A DNA stretch of 64,000 nt from a bacterium (lineage in GTDB: Bacteria; CLD3; SB21). The DNA lies in assembly GCA_013360215.1 (NCBI GenBank), contig JABWCP010000001.1, forward strand, positions 281,225 through 345,224, written 5' to 3'. This document shows positions 9,548 through 19,315 of this stretch, one piece after another; positions within the stretch are counted from its first letter, which is position 1; each line of letters begins with the position of its first letter. Under the pieces are notes generated by a model. It saw nothing but the letters and a program-made list of their open reading frames with translations. It ran no database searches and had not been told where the DNA came from. The position numbers and the translations under genes are program-made.

Positions 9548-10495
9548 ATGGATACAGTAAAACACTTGGGTGAGCTTGCCATCGGAAGCAGACTTCGCCG
9601 ACTCAGTGACCGACTTTTAGCCAATGTAAATCGTATCTATCAGGAACACGGGTTAAATTTTGAAACGCGTTGGTTTTTGATGTTTTACCAATTGCATCTC
9701 AAGTCGCCCATGTCTATTACAGAGATTGCGGCAGCTACCGGTTTTACACATCCGGCTATTATCCAACTATCGGATGAATTAATTAAGGTTGGATTGATCG
9801 CATCCGTTACCGATACCACAGATAAGCGTCGCCGTCTGATTTCTTTGTCGGCCAAAGGCATCGAAATGCTGGGTCATTTGAAACCGGTATGGCATCAAAT
9901 CGAAGAAGCGCACCGCCAGATCAGTCGCGAAATCGGTATGGATCTACTTTCCACGCTTGAGCGCTACGAAGAAATACTTGATGAACGTGACATCTATGAG
10001 CGTGTCACCCACGCGACAAAAGTTTCTTCTGCCTCTGATATTGTAATTCATACGTATGCACCGCGTTTCAAAAAATATTTCAAATCGCTCAATATCGAAT
10101 GGTTAAAAAAATTTTTTACAATTGAGCCATTGGATCGAAAAATACTATCCCATCCCGAAACCATCATAAAAGACGGCGGTGAAATATTTTTTGCCGAGTG
10201 GAATGGAAAAATCGTTGGCACTTGCGCTGTACTAAACAATAAAGCCGGAATTTATGAACTAGCCAAAATGGCTGTAACCGAAAAAGCGCAAGGTAAACAC
10301 ATCGGATGGAAACTCGGATCGCATGCGATCACGTGGGCACAGAAAAGCAAAGGTAAAACAATGGTTTTAGAAACAAGTCGAAAATTGGATGCCGCGTTAG
10401 CCTTGTATCGCAAATTAGGTTTTGTATTGGTTGCTAATCCCGAGCCATCCAAATATGAACGTTCCACGATCAAAATGGAGTTGCGATTGAGGTAA
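9548..10495 (+). CDS. MarR-type regulator fused to GNAT acetyltransferase
   Basis: 315 residues with two parts. Residues about 1-145 are a MarR winged helix (SITEIAAATGFTHPAIIQL recognition region, wing with DKRRRLI). Residues about 155-315 are a GNAT fold with the acetyl-CoA region AQGKHIGWKLG and LYRKLGF near the end. Such fusions are known; the substrate is unknown, and they may couple ligand sensing to acetylation. The gene sits alone behind a palindromic operator and converges on the DUF58 gene with a 2-base gap. Confidence 0.88.
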   Translation: MDTVKHLGELAIGSRLRRLSDRLLANVNRIYQEHGLNFETRWFLMFYQLHLKSPMSITEIAAATGFTHPAIIQLSDELIKVGLIASVTDTTDKRRRLISLSAKGIEMLGHLKPVWHQIEEAHRQISREIGMDLLSTLERYEEILDERDIYERVTHATKVSSASDIVIHTYAPRFKKYFKSLNIEWLKKFFTIEPLDRKILSHPETIIKDGGEIFFAEWNGKIVGTCAVLNNKAGIYELAKMAVTEKAQGKHIGWKLGSHAITWAQKSKGKTMVLETSRKLDAALALYRKLGFVLVANPEPSKYERSTIKMELRLR

Positions 10496-10497
10496 GA

Positions 10498-11394
10498 TTA
10501 TCCTCCGATTTTAGACCGTTTTGCGATATACTCCCTCAAGGCCACATCAAAGGGCGTTTTAGTATCCAGCAAAACGTAATCGACCCGGCTTTCTCTGCAC
10601 CGGCGGCGATAATAATCACAAAACGATTCTACTTCTTGAGCGTAGGCTTTGCGAATGTGCCAAGGCTGCGTTGCCAATTGTTCTCCGGTTTCCAAGTCAT
10701 CAAAAACCACATCGCCTTCAAAATCCAGAGTGCGCTCCGCATGGTCCAGCACATGAAACACGATCACTTCATGGCCGTCATGACGAAAGTGCCGTAGTGC
10801 GTGCACGACATCCTCCGCTTCATCCAAAAGATCGCTTATCAGAATTACAAGCCCTCGCCGTTTGATGCGTTCGGCTACGGCATGAAGATTCTCCGCAATG
10901 CGCGTAGTTTCGTGATATGATATATTCTGCAAAGCCTCTTCGATCGTTTTGATATAACCCAGCGTTGCACGGGGGGGCAAATACTTACGCAACACTTTAT
11001 CAAAAATGGCAAGCCCGGCAGCATCTTTTTGATGAATCATCAAATACGCCAGCGAAGCCGCCAGATATCCGCCATATTGAAGCTTATTCACCTCGCCCGT
11101 TCCAAACGTCATGGATGCACTTGTATCAAGCACAATATGGCATTTGAGATTCGTCTCCTCCTCAAACCGCTTCACGTAATACCGCGAAGTACGGCCGTAC
11201 ACTTTCCAATCTATCGAACGTATTTCGTCACCGGGCATATATTGCCGGTGCTCCGCAAACTCAACGCTGAAACCGTGATATGGGCTTTTATGGAGTCCCG
11301 TAATAAATCCTTCGACTACGAAACGCGCAATCATCTCCAGGTTGGCTAGGCGTGCAACCACATCGGGTTGCAAATATTTTTTAAAGTCTGTCAT
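10498..11394 (-). CDS. DUF58 protein with vWA-like domain
   Basis: 298 residues. The DUF58 signature region (GDEIRSIDWKVYGRTSRYYVK) is followed by a vWA-like part with a MIDAS-type DTSAS motif. DUF58 proteins normally sit beside MoxR ATPases; here the MoxR gene is about 10 kb away (21659-22648) with DUF4129 and DUF4350 genes. The two may still form one functional unit in envelope or chaperone-like work; this is inferred from the family. Confidence 0.88.
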   Translation of the reverse strand: MTDFKKYLQPDVVARLANLEMIARFVVEGFITGLHKSPYHGFSVEFAEHRQYMPGDEIRSIDWKVYGRTSRYYVKRFEEETNLKCHIVLDTSASMTFGTGEVNKLQYGGYLAASLAYLMIHQKDAAGLAIFDKVLRKYLPPRATLGYIKTIEEALQNISYHETTRIAENLHAVAERIKRRGLVILISDLLDEAEDVVHALRHFRHDGHEVIVFHVLDHAERTLDFEGDVVFDDLETGEQLATQPWHIRKAYAQEVESFCDYYRRRCRESRVDYVLLDTKTPFDVALREYIAKRSKIGG

Positions 11395-11400
11395 GTGTTA

Positions 11401-11429
11401 AAAAAATAATCCCGCACAGGGCGGGATTA
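11401..11429 (-). terminator. Terminator after the protease-propeller-barrel gene
   Basis: On the minus strand TAATCCCGC - five-base loop - GCGGGATTA (9-bp perfect stem) is followed by six Ts, just past the stop of the 11452-14835 gene and before DUF58. Confidence 0.85.
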
Positions 11430-11451
11430 TGATACTCAATGTTTTTCTAAA

Positions 11452-14400
11452 TTAAAAATCCGATCCTATCGAAAAATAATGTTTGGCATTATCACCACGA
11501 AAACGCGGGTTTCGAATATTCCAAGCCAGATCGTAGCGCAGGATAAAAAATCCTACGAACGCACGTATACCGAAACCATAACCTATGCGAGCATCCTGAA
11601 ATACGGGGTTCCCTTCACCTTGCAAGGTCTGACCCCAGTTAAAGCGGCCTTTGTTATACACAATTTTTCCATTTCGGTCTATATAACGGTAGTTTGCTCT
11701 TGTGGAATCACCCGTAATAGGATCAACAAATGTCCGATTTTTACCTCCCCAAGCCGCACCAAAATCAACAAAAGTCACGCCGCGTATTTGTTGGAGGAAC
11801 ATGGGAAGGGGAAAACCCAACTGCATGAAGTGAACGAGTGGGAAACGAAACTCAAAATTGGTGATAAAATATCGTGTACCCTGAAGTTCATAATAATTAC
11901 TTCCGCGCAGCGGGGAAACATACGTGGCAAGAAAGTCTTCAAACGTATCCACTAAAATATCACCGTTATTAAATCGGGGAAGAATCCAATTATCCAATCC
12001 ACCTACAAAAAAGCGTTGCGGATCACGTCCAAATGTTGCACCAGCACTAGCACGGGTCGCAATCGCATAAAACTTTTTGAACCAAAAATACTTCCTACCA
12101 TCTACGGTAGCTGTTACGAAGCGAAGTCCATTTTGCCCATATCCCGGGCTAGCCGTCAATGATATTTGAGCACGTTGGCCGTCAAAAGGACCGAAATATG
12201 TGTTAAGAGCATTATCATTGACCAGTGACAAAGAAAAAACCGTGTTATTGGACTGTCGCGACGATCCTAAGCCTGTAGTATCTTTTCGAGGCATATCATA
12301 ACGATCTCGCGCATTCCACGATGTCTCTCGCGCCAGAACGATCTGCGTTGCTGAAAAATCGACCCGATTAAACTTATTAATAGGACGCGAGGCATTTAAT
12401 CCAAGACCATAAAAACGAAAACGCACAAAACTATCGTAAATACCATCGGGGCGATTATAGATAGGGTATCCCGTTATCGGATCGGCAGATAACTCATCTA
12501 CGTAATCCGTCGCAAAAGCATACGCTGAATGAAAGGCTGTAATACCATAATCCGTACGATTGGCTAAATAGTAGTATGAACCGGTAAAGCTACTGTTTTT
12601 GAGATCAAAAAATAAATTAGTTCCCAACAGAAGCCTGTGATCACCCAGCATATCACTAAATGCAAATTGTGTTACACCTTGAAAACCAGTCATCGTATTG
12701 AATCCGGCGGTACCATATACCATATCCGGTGAAAATTTTACGCGATAACGTCGAACACGGTAATCACCTTTTTCGTTTTTATAAACATTTTCCGGTAACT
12801 CCACAGCTTCTTCCGGTTCTTCTTCATCCTTAACGGAGGAACTATTATTTTCATCTTCTAGTCCGGCAAATACGAAGTTTCGATAAGATACCTGCGATTC
12901 TTGTATTTTCAAAGAATCAACTTTGGGGTCCGTCACCGTTGAAGACTCCCCTTCATTGGATGAAACTAACTTGTCATGTTTTTTAATACCAATTTCATCC
13001 GCTAAAGTTTCAGGTAAATCATGATCTTTACGAAATTTTTTCATCGAAATCGTAATCGGCAGTTCTACAGGTTTCATTTCAAACGGGTTCTTCAACGTAT
13101 AAACATCGAACCCACTTCTATTGAAGCCTGAGAATGTCAAAAATTTACCATCTTTGCTGAGAGAAGGTTGGAAAATACCACTTAAGTTATTGGTAATAGC
13201 GTAATTTTTTTTCTCTTTGAGATCAGCAACGTAAATATTGCTTACACCATTTCGATCCGAAGTGAAAAGAAGTTTACTATTATCCGGGCCCCACTCCGGC
13301 CATGAGTCATTCATTTCATCCGTCGTAATGCGCTCCATACCCGAACCATCCGCATTCATCACGTAGATATCTGTTTGACGGTACTCAAAATTGATCATTT
13401 TAAAACCGTCGGGTTGTTTACCCAGAATATCACGTCGGTCCGATACAAAAGCGATTTTACTGCCATCGCGACTATAAACCGCACGACTATCACTAAACAC
13501 ATCGTCTGTCAGTTTAGATAATTTACCGCTCGCCAATTCAAACTCAAAAACATCGCTTTGGCCAAAACGCATTCCGGAAAAGGCGATTTTTTTTCCATCC
13601 GGGCTCCACGAACCGCCAAATACGCCTTCTAGATCCGGCCAACTATATTTTGTAATATCTCCCGTCATCACATCTACGACCAGTAAGGCGTCATTATCGC
13701 TGGCTTTCGCTGCAAAGACCAATTTTTTGCTGTCCGGTGACCAGCTCATACCCGGACTGAGCCAATGTAATTCTTCAAGGTTAGGTGTTTTTTCTCCGGA
13801 CACGAGCTTTTTCAACGGCATGCCGTCGTATGCTGAAATTAACATAATATCCGCGTAACCCGATTTATCCGTAAGATATGCGATTTTATCACCATTCGGA
13901 GAAATCGTAGGCGTCATGTTATAGAAATTTTCGTCCTTTAAGTGATTGGTCAACGCTTTACCGATTTCTTTTACTGAAACCATCTGTGAAATATCAGGAT
14001 AATAAATTTTACGCTGATACGTCGCCCACTTATCGGAAAACTCTTCTTCTTTCATACCGAAGGTAGATTCAAATGTAGCATTGGGTGTTCCTGCAACACG
14101 CAGTTTGGTCATAAATTCAGCTACTTTTTCTCGCCCGTATTTTTCCTCCATATATCGAAAAACGGTCGGTCCCGCCGTATAAACAGCATAACCACCCATT
14201 TGATTCAATGGCGGTAAGTAAGCTTCCATCACTGCATCGCGTACAAACATATCCGATTGGGTATTAAATGCACCATAACGCGACGAGTACTCTGCAAGAC
14301 CTTCGGCGACCCACAGCGGCACCTGCACGCGAATCCGGCCGGAAATAATACCTTGGATCGAACCACCGTACATATAATCATTCATCACCCCGTGTACCAA

Positions 14401-14835
14401 CTCGTGGTGGATCACGTGACGAAACTGTTCGTAAGAGCCTTCAAACGGAATGACGACCCGATTTTTAAATAATTCCGTAACACCGCCGATGCCCTCGGAC
14501 ATATATTCGTCCAGGACGTTGGTTTGTTGAAATTGGTTATGCGAGTTATAAACAACCAAAGCGATGCGGCTTTGAATATCATAATTGCGAAAGCACTCTT
14601 TAATATGAACGTATGCGCTTTCGGCAACTTCGGCCGTAAAACGCGCAATGTCCTCGCCGCCTTTGTAATAATAAATGTCAAAGTGCTTGGATTGAATGTA
14701 ACGCCAGTTGAACTCCTGATATTGTACCTTATTCTGGCCAAACCATTTTTGCTCTTCCTGGGCTGCGACTTTGCCGGTCAATAAATAGACGGTCAACATG
14801 ATAAAACCAACGGGGAGCCTGAAAAAACTCCGCAT
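11452..14835 (-). CDS. Secreted peptidase-MA / PD40 propeller / BamA-like barrel protein
   Basis: 1127 residues from ATG 14835, chosen because AAGGAGG precedes it and the protein then begins with a signal peptide; the open frame extends to 15048 but would overlap ndk. Order: signal peptide (1-25); gluzincin-type metallopeptidase domain with HELVH at residues 144-148 and downstream WVAEGLAEY as likely third ligand; about six TolB/PD40 propeller blades (SPNGDKIAYL, SPDGKKIAF, SRDGSKIAF types); an acidic linker; then a C-terminal outer-membrane barrel with D15-like features ending in Phe. Related proteins occur in FCB-type bacteria and are poorly understood. Likely located in the outer membrane with protease and propeller in the periplasm. 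Substrate unknown. Confidence 0.82.
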   Translation of the reverse strand: MRSFFRLPVGFIMLTVYLLTGKVAAQEEQKWFGQNKVQYQEFNWRYIQSKHFDIYYYKGGEDIARFTAEVAESAYVHIKECFRNYDIQSRIALVVYNSHNQFQQTNVLDEYMSEGIGGVTELFKNRVVIPFEGSYEQFRHVIHHELVHGVMNDYMYGGSIQGIISGRIRVQVPLWVAEGLAEYSSRYGAFNTQSDMFVRDAVMEAYLPPLNQMGGYAVYTAGPTVFRYMEEKYGREKVAEFMTKLRVAGTPNATFESTFGMKEEEFSDKWATYQRKIYYPDISQMVSVKEIGKALTNHLKDENFYNMTPTISPNGDKIAYLTDKSGYADIMLISAYDGMPLKKLVSGEKTPNLEELHWLSPGMSWSPDSKKLVFAAKASDNDALLVVDVMTGDITKYSWPDLEGVFGGSWSPDGKKIAFSGMRFGQSDVFEFELASGKLSKLTDDVFSDSRAVYSRDGSKIAFVSDRRDILGKQPDGFKMINFEYRQTDIYVMNADGSGMERITTDEMNDSWPEWGPDNSKLLFTSDRNGVSNIYVADLKEKKNYAITNNLSGIFQPSLSKDGKFLTFSGFNRSGFDVYTLKNPFEMKPVELPITISMKKFRKDHDLPETLADEIGIKKHDKLVSSNEGESSTVTDPKVDSLKIQESQVSYRNFVFAGLEDENNSSSVKDEEEPEEAVELPENVYKNEKGDYRVRRYRVKFSPDMVYGTAGFNTMTGFQGVTQFAFSDMLGDHRLLLGTNLFFDLKNSSFTGSYYYLANRTDYGITAFHSAYAFATDYVDELSADPITGYPIYNRPDGIYDSFVRFRFYGLGLNASRPINKFNRVDFSATQIVLARETSWNARDRYDMPRKDTTGLGSSRQSNNTVFSLSLVNDNALNTYFGPFDGQRAQISLTASPGYGQNGLRFVTATVDGRKYFWFKKFYAIATRASAGATFGRDPQRFFVGGLDNWILPRFNNGDILVDTFEDFLATYVSPLRGSNYYELQGTRYFITNFEFRFPLVHFMQLGFPLPMFLQQIRGVTFVDFGAAWGGKNRTFVDPITGDSTRANYRYIDRNGKIVYNKGRFNWGQTLQGEGNPVFQDARIGYGFGIRAFVGFFILRYDLAWNIRNPRFRGDNAKHYFSIGSDF

Positions 14836-15036
14836 ACGAAACCTCCTTACAAAGGAATATTTTAACCTGGAAATGACTAAGAGATATACGCAGTAAATGA
14901 TTAAAGGTTTAACGGCACAGCTACAAAAAATGATTTGCCAGAAACGAGTCAAACCGCTATATTCCGCGCGCTTATTAAATAGTCTATACAAAAAGACAAC
15001 AACATTCAAGCATAAACACGACCCGAGGAGTACCGC

Positions 15037-15462
15037 ATGAGCCGCCATACGTTGGCCATTCTAAAACCCGATTGTGTACGTAACAATCAACAAGGCGCCG
15101 TGATCGCCGAAATCCAGAAAGCCGGATTCAAAATCATCGCGATGAAACAGACTCGTTTGACGAAAGCCCAAGCTGAAGGCTTTTACGAAGTGCATCGTCA
15201 GCGTCCTTTTTTCGGTGAACTCACCGAGTTTATGAGCTCCGGCCCTTGCGTGCCGATGGTCTTAGAAAAAGACAATGCCGTTGCGGCATTTCGTACAACT
15301 ATAGGCGCTACAGATCCCAAAGAAGCGGCTGAAGGCACGATTCGTAAACTATTTGCATCCAGCAAAGCGGAAAATGTTATCCACGGCTCCGATTCAGATG
15401 ATAATGCAAAAAATGAAATCGCATACTTTTTTGCCCACAGCGAATTGATCGCGATACGCTAG
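15037..15462 (+). CDS. ndk: Nucleoside diphosphate kinase
   Basis: 141-residue NDK that balances NTP and dNTP pools through a phospho-His. Active-site His is in NVIHGSDS. The N-terminal [11 protein letters not shown] is typical. GAGGAG lies upstream of the ATG. It is divergent from the barrel protein and followed by a hairpin. Confidence 0.96.
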   Translation: MSRHTLAILKPDCVRNNQQGAVIAEIQKAGFKIIAMKQTRLTKAQAEGFYEVHRQRPFFGELTEFMSSGPCVPMVLEKDNAVAAFRTTIGATDPKEAAEGTIRKLFASSKAENVIHGSDSDDNAKNEIAYFFAHSELIAIR

Positions 15463-15480
15463 TTGTCATAGAACATTTTT

Positions 15481-15525
15481 ACAGCGCAGGGTTCCGGTAT
15501 AAACCGTTAAGCCTTGCGCTGTTTT
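15481..15525 (+). terminator. Terminator after ndk
   Basis: ACAGCGCA (15481-15488) pairs with TGCGCTGT (15515-15522), extendable with a bulge, and is followed by TTT. A smaller CGGT/ACCG hairpin sits in the loop. Confidence 0.65.
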
Positions 15526-15541
15526 ACTTTGAGGACACACT

Positions 15542-16813
15542 ATGAATGCAGAAATCCTTGTCATCGGCGATGAAATCCTACTCGGATTGATAACGGATAC
15601 CAACTCCGCTTATATCAGTCGTCGTCTTGCTCAATACGGTGTCGCCGTCACGCGTATTACCAAAGTCGGTGATCAAACAGAAATTATCACGGATGCGCTC
15701 CATGCATCATCAAGTCGAGCCTCTTTGGTTATCAGTTGCGGCGGTTTAGGTCCAACCCACGACGATAAAACGCGGGATGCGGCTGCTTTATTCCTCAACG
15801 TACCTCTGCAACTCAATGAAAGCGCATTAAAAGAAATAGAAACCCTGTATGTCAAAGCAGGGCGTACCATGAGTGCTACGAACCGTGTGCAAGCGATGAT
15901 TCCCGAGGGTGCGATGTATCTGAGTAATGAACGCGGCACCGCGCCGGGTCTTCACTTTATCAAAGGCGATACCGCGTTTTTTTGTTTTCAAGGCGTCCCC
16001 AAAGAAATGGAATGGATGACCGAAAACTATCTTATTCCATTTGTACAAAAAAAGCCGTCATCGCACGTGGTTCGCTACAAAACCATTCGCACGACCGGTA
16101 TTCCCGAATCGAATTTGTTTGAAACCCTGCGTTCGCAGGTGCAATCTTATCGTGAACGTTTGGATATCGCTTTTCTCCCCAAACTCACCGTGGGTGTAGA
16201 TTTACGATTTACAGTCCAGAATATGACGGCTGAAAAGGCCGATTCGCTCTTGAACGAGACGGAAAAAGCTTTTCGTCAAACGATCGAGTCGGCCTATCCG
16301 CATGGCGTCTATGGTGAAGGAACGATTTCCCTTGAAGACGTTGTCGCCGATTTACTTTTTCGTCACAATCTGACCATCGCCACTGCCGAATCCTGCACCG
16401 GCGGCTTGATCGCTCACCGCTTGACCAATGTACCGGGCAGTTCCCGATATTTTATGCAAGGTATCACGACCTATAGCAATGCCGCAAAAGTGCAGCATGT
16501 AGGCGTTACCCAGACGCTGCTGGATGAACATGGCGCCGTAAGTGAACCCGTTGTCCGTGCCATGGCCGAAGGTATGCGCCGCGTTGCACAAACCGATATC
16601 GCGATCGCTACAACAGGAATTGCCGGCCCCACAGGTGCGACCGAAACCAAACCGCTCGGGCTGGCGTACATCGCGCTGGCGACCGCCTCGGGCACGCATG
16701 TTTTCAAACATAGCCCGCTTCCCTTTTCCATCGAACGTCTTGCTTTTAAAGAACGATTATCCCAATTTGCGTTGGATCGTTTACGTCATTACTTGATCGG
16801 TTTATCAGTATGA
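15542..16813 (+). CDS. cinA: CinA-family protein (nucleotide-damage/NMN deamidase type)
   Basis: 423 residues: N-terminal MoaB/MogA-like domain (GDEILLGLITDTNS start, CGGLGPTHDD) and C-terminal CinA domain (TAESCTGGLIAHRLT, TTGIAGPTGATETKP). Full-length CinA combines ADP-ribose pyrophosphatase-type and NMN deamidase activities. GAGG precedes the ATG. Its stop overlaps the start of the EutN-like gene (ATGA), so the two are translationally coupled. Confidence 0.94.
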   Translation: MNAEILVIGDEILLGLITDTNSAYISRRLAQYGVAVTRITKVGDQTEIITDALHASSSRASLVISCGGLGPTHDDKTRDAAALFLNVPLQLNESALKEIETLYVKAGRTMSATNRVQAMIPEGAMYLSNERGTAPGLHFIKGDTAFFCFQGVPKEMEWMTENYLIPFVQKKPSSHVVRYKTIRTTGIPESNLFETLRSQVQSYRERLDIAFLPKLTVGVDLRFTVQNMTAEKADSLLNETEKAFRQTIESAYPHGVYGEGTISLEDVVADLLFRHNLTIATAESCTGGLIAHRLTNVPGSSRYFMQGITTYSNAAKVQHVGVTQTLLDEHGAVSEPVVRAMAEGMRRVAQTDIAIATTGIAGPTGATETKPLGLAYIALATASGTHVFKHSPLPFSIERLAFKERLSQFALDRLRHYLIGLSV

Positions 16814-17079
16814 TCATTTGCAAAGTCACAGGCTCTGTTGTTTCGACACATAAAAACGAGCATTTGCACGGTCATAAAATCATGGTCGTACAACCTGTGG
16901 ATCTCGAAAAAAATCATATCGGCAGTGATATGCTTGCTCTGGACGAAGTCAGTGCCGGTGTCGGTGACCTTGTTCTCGTTATGCGTGAAGGCGGTTCTGC
17001 GCGTATTGTTTTCGGTCAAAAAAAACTTCCCGTACAAGCTGTTATCGTCGGCGTGATTGACGATTACGACTATCGCTAA
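16810..17079 (+). CDS. EutN/CcmL-family microcompartment vertex protein (orphan)
   Basis: 89 residues matching the pentameric BMC vertex family: MIICKVTGSVVSTHK opening, central MVVQPVD, ALDEVSAGVGDLVLVMREG, and IVGVIDDYD end. Vertex pentamers cap icosahedral shells, but no hexameric BMC-domain shell gene or cargo enzyme is in this window. It overlaps cinA by 4 bases. It may serve a shell encoded elsewhere or act alone as a pentamer. Confidence 0.88.
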   Translation: MIICKVTGSVVSTHKNEHLHGHKIMVVQPVDLEKNHIGSDMLALDEVSAGVGDLVLVMREGGSARIVFGQKKLPVQAVIVGVIDDYDYR

Positions 17080-17104
17080 ACACACCTCCTTGTCCCCTAT
17101 TTCG

Positions 17105-17133
17105 TTGAAGTTAGCTCTGAAATTTCCTATCCT
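17105..17133 (+). promoter_or_regulatory. Possible promoter of murA
   Basis: TTGAAG and TATCCT are 17 bases apart in the 100-base gap between the EutN-like gene and murA. Confidence 0.35.
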
Positions 17134-17179
17134 TGTCCTAACACTTTACTTTATTCAATTTTAACTCACCTCTATAGTT

Positions 17180-18469
17180 ATGGAAAAATTCATAGTCGAA
17201 GGTGGTCATCGTCTTAGCGGCACCTTTCAACCTGCAGGAAATAAAAATGAAGCGCTGCCGGTTATTGCCGCGTGTATGCTGACGGACGAACCGATCATTT
17301 TAAAAAATATGCCGGATGTCAGCGATGCGCGCCACATGCTGGATATTGCAGCCAATATCGGCGCTGAAGTAACCCGGCTTGGCCCGTCGGAATGGAAAGT
17401 ACAAGCTAAAAACATTCGCACGCACGAACCCGATTATGCGCTGGCGTCGGAAATCCGAGGTTCATTTTTATTTGCCGGATCGCTACTCGGTCGTCATGGC
17501 CGCGTGAGTTTACCTTCACCCGGCGGCGACAAAATAGGACGACGACGCCTTGACACGCATATCCTGGCTTTGCAAAAACTCGGCGCACACATGGATTTGG
17601 GAAGAAAGTTTTATACGATGGAATCCCGCGGCCGATTAATCGGCGAGGATATTTTCCTCGATGAGGCCAGCGTGATGGCTACGGAAAATGCCGTACTGGC
17701 CGCGGTATTAGCCAAAGGCACCACGATACTCAATAATGCCGCCGGTGAACCGCATGTGCAGGGCCTTTGCCGAATGCTCAATGCGATGGGCGCAAAAATA
17801 AGCGGTATCGGAAGCAATATACTCACCATCGAAGGGGTAGATAAGCTGCACGGTTGCACCCATACGATCACCAACGATCACATTGAAATCGGCAGTATCA
17901 TCGGTTTAGCCGCGGCGACCAAAAGTGAAATTCTTATCAAAAATACGACACCCCGCAATCTGCGCATGATACTTTTGGTATTTGAACGCCTCGGCGTGCG
18001 CGTCGAAATTCGCGGCGAAGATTTATTTATCCCCGGCGGACAAGAGCCTGAAATCATGTCCGACATGGATGGCGCCATCCCCAAAATTGATGATGCTCCC
18101 TGGCCGGGATTTCCTGCCGATCTTACGAGTATCATGGTTGTTACGGCCACTCAGTGCAAAGGTATGGTACTGATATTTGAAAAAATGTTTGAAAGCCGGT
18201 TATTTTTTACAGATAAACTTATCTCAATGGGCGCTCGTATCGTCTTATGCGACCCGCACCGTGCCGTTATCAATGGCCCTACACCGTTGCATGGCGAGCT
18301 GATAACCAGTCCGGATATTCGTGCCGGTATGTCACTTCTGATCGCCGCGCTTTGTGCCGAAGGCACTACCACGATCCAAAATATTCGCCAACTGGATCGC
18401 GGGTATGAACGGATTGATGAGCGACTCAATGCACTGGGAGCACGTATCGAACGACGCAAAGATGCTTAA
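17180..18469 (+). CDS. murA: UDP-GlcNAc 1-carboxyvinyltransferase with Cys-to-Asp active site
   Basis: 429 residues. Transfers enolpyruvate from PEP to UDP-GlcNAc, the first committed step of peptidoglycan synthesis. K22-N23 and the Asp in GFPADLTS match essential residues. The active-site loop reads [11 protein letters not shown], with Asp117 where E. coli has Cys115; Asp at this position is known in Mycobacterium, Chlamydia and Borrelia and blocks fosfomycin adduct formation. RRRLDTH also departs from the usual RPVDLH, so this is a divergent but complete MurA. Confidence 0.9.
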   Translation: MEKFIVEGGHRLSGTFQPAGNKNEALPVIAACMLTDEPIILKNMPDVSDARHMLDIAANIGAEVTRLGPSEWKVQAKNIRTHEPDYALASEIRGSFLFAGSLLGRHGRVSLPSPGGDKIGRRRLDTHILALQKLGAHMDLGRKFYTMESRGRLIGEDIFLDEASVMATENAVLAAVLAKGTTILNNAAGEPHVQGLCRMLNAMGAKISGIGSNILTIEGVDKLHGCTHTITNDHIEIGSIIGLAAATKSEILIKNTTPRNLRMILLVFERLGVRVEIRGEDLFIPGGQEPEIMSDMDGAIPKIDDAPWPGFPADLTSIMVVTATQCKGMVLIFEKMFESRLFFTDKLISMGARIVLCDPHRAVINGPTPLHGELITSPDIRAGMSLLIAALCAEGTTTIQNIRQLDRGYERIDERLNALGARIERRKDA

Positions 18470-18478
18470 CCTCGAACT

Positions 18479-19315
18479 ATGGATCCATCTGCGCGACTTA
18501 TACATACATTAATACGCCAGCGCTCCGTGGTGGACGCCGTGGATGCCGGTTTGGCTTTGTGCCGTAATCGTTATTACGATTTATGTATCACCACGTTGAT
18601 CGTGTTCGTACCGCTTTATTCCCTGAAATACGTTCTTTTCGTGTTGGATTTAATTCCTTTTGAACGCGTCTTCAATTCGTTCGGCTTTTTCTATGTTCAA
18701 TCGTACACACCGGCCAATATCATGGTATGGCTTTTGGACAGCGCTGCCAATACGCTATGCGGTGCTGCAATCTGCCGTTATGTGACGATGATGGCCGAGT
18801 CGCATACTTTACCGATCCGACATACCAAACTTTTGCCGTGGGGTGAATTATGGCCGCTCCTGTTTAATACGTTTATAGCGGAACTAATCATTATCATCGG
18901 ATTTGGCTTATGTATTTTACCCGGCATTTGGACCGGGGTGATGTTTATGTTTGTGACGCCTCTGATCACATATGAAAAACTAACTTCTTTTTCAGATATT
19001 TGGACGCGTTCAAAATATTTGTCGCAGAACGACTGGTGGCGAATGCTTGGATTTTTATTGCTCACGTTTCTTTTACTTGCGATACTCGGTTTATCTTTGA
19101 CTTACCTTTTTGCTGCCGTGTATCAGTTGGTTCTCGGTCAGTTAGCCTGGCTTAGCGGTCAAACAGCCGATGAGAACCTGCTAACTATGATCGGCGGTGC
19201 CGTCGTATCCGTACTGCTGTTGCCGATGCAAATGGTATTTACCGTTGTTTTGTATTTTGACATCCGTGCACGCCGTGAAGGTTTAGACATCGAACGAATG
19301 GTTCAAAAACTATGA
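18479..19315 (+). CDS. Multi-pass membrane protein, unknown
   Basis: 278 residues with about six hydrophobic segments, a cytoplasmic N-terminus and a CILPGIWTGVMFMFVTPL stretch reminiscent of YciC-type or glycerophosphodiester-phosphodiesterase membrane domains. It starts 9 bases after murA and overlaps the DUF4129 gene by 4 bases, so it belongs to the murA-DUF4129-DUF4350-MoxR transcription unit. Function not recognised. Confidence 0.7.
   Translation: MDPSARLIHTLIRQRSVVDAVDAGLALCRNRYYDLCITTLIVFVPLYSLKYVLFVLDLIPFERVFNSFGFFYVQSYTPANIMVWLLDSAANTLCGAAICRYVTMMAESHTLPIRHTKLLPWGELWPLLFNTFIAELIIIIGFGLCILPGIWTGVMFMFVTPLITYEKLTSFSDIWTRSKYLSQNDWWRMLGFLLLTFLLLAILGLSLTYLFAAVYQLVLGQLAWLSGQTADENLLTMIGGAVVSVLLLPMQMVFTVVLYFDIRARREGLDIERMVQKL

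Noticed and set aside
14836-15048. N-terminal extension of the protease-propeller-barrel gene
   Set aside because: It would overlap the divergent ndk start, lacks a ribosome site and pushes the signal peptide inward; ATG 14835 has AAGGAGG.
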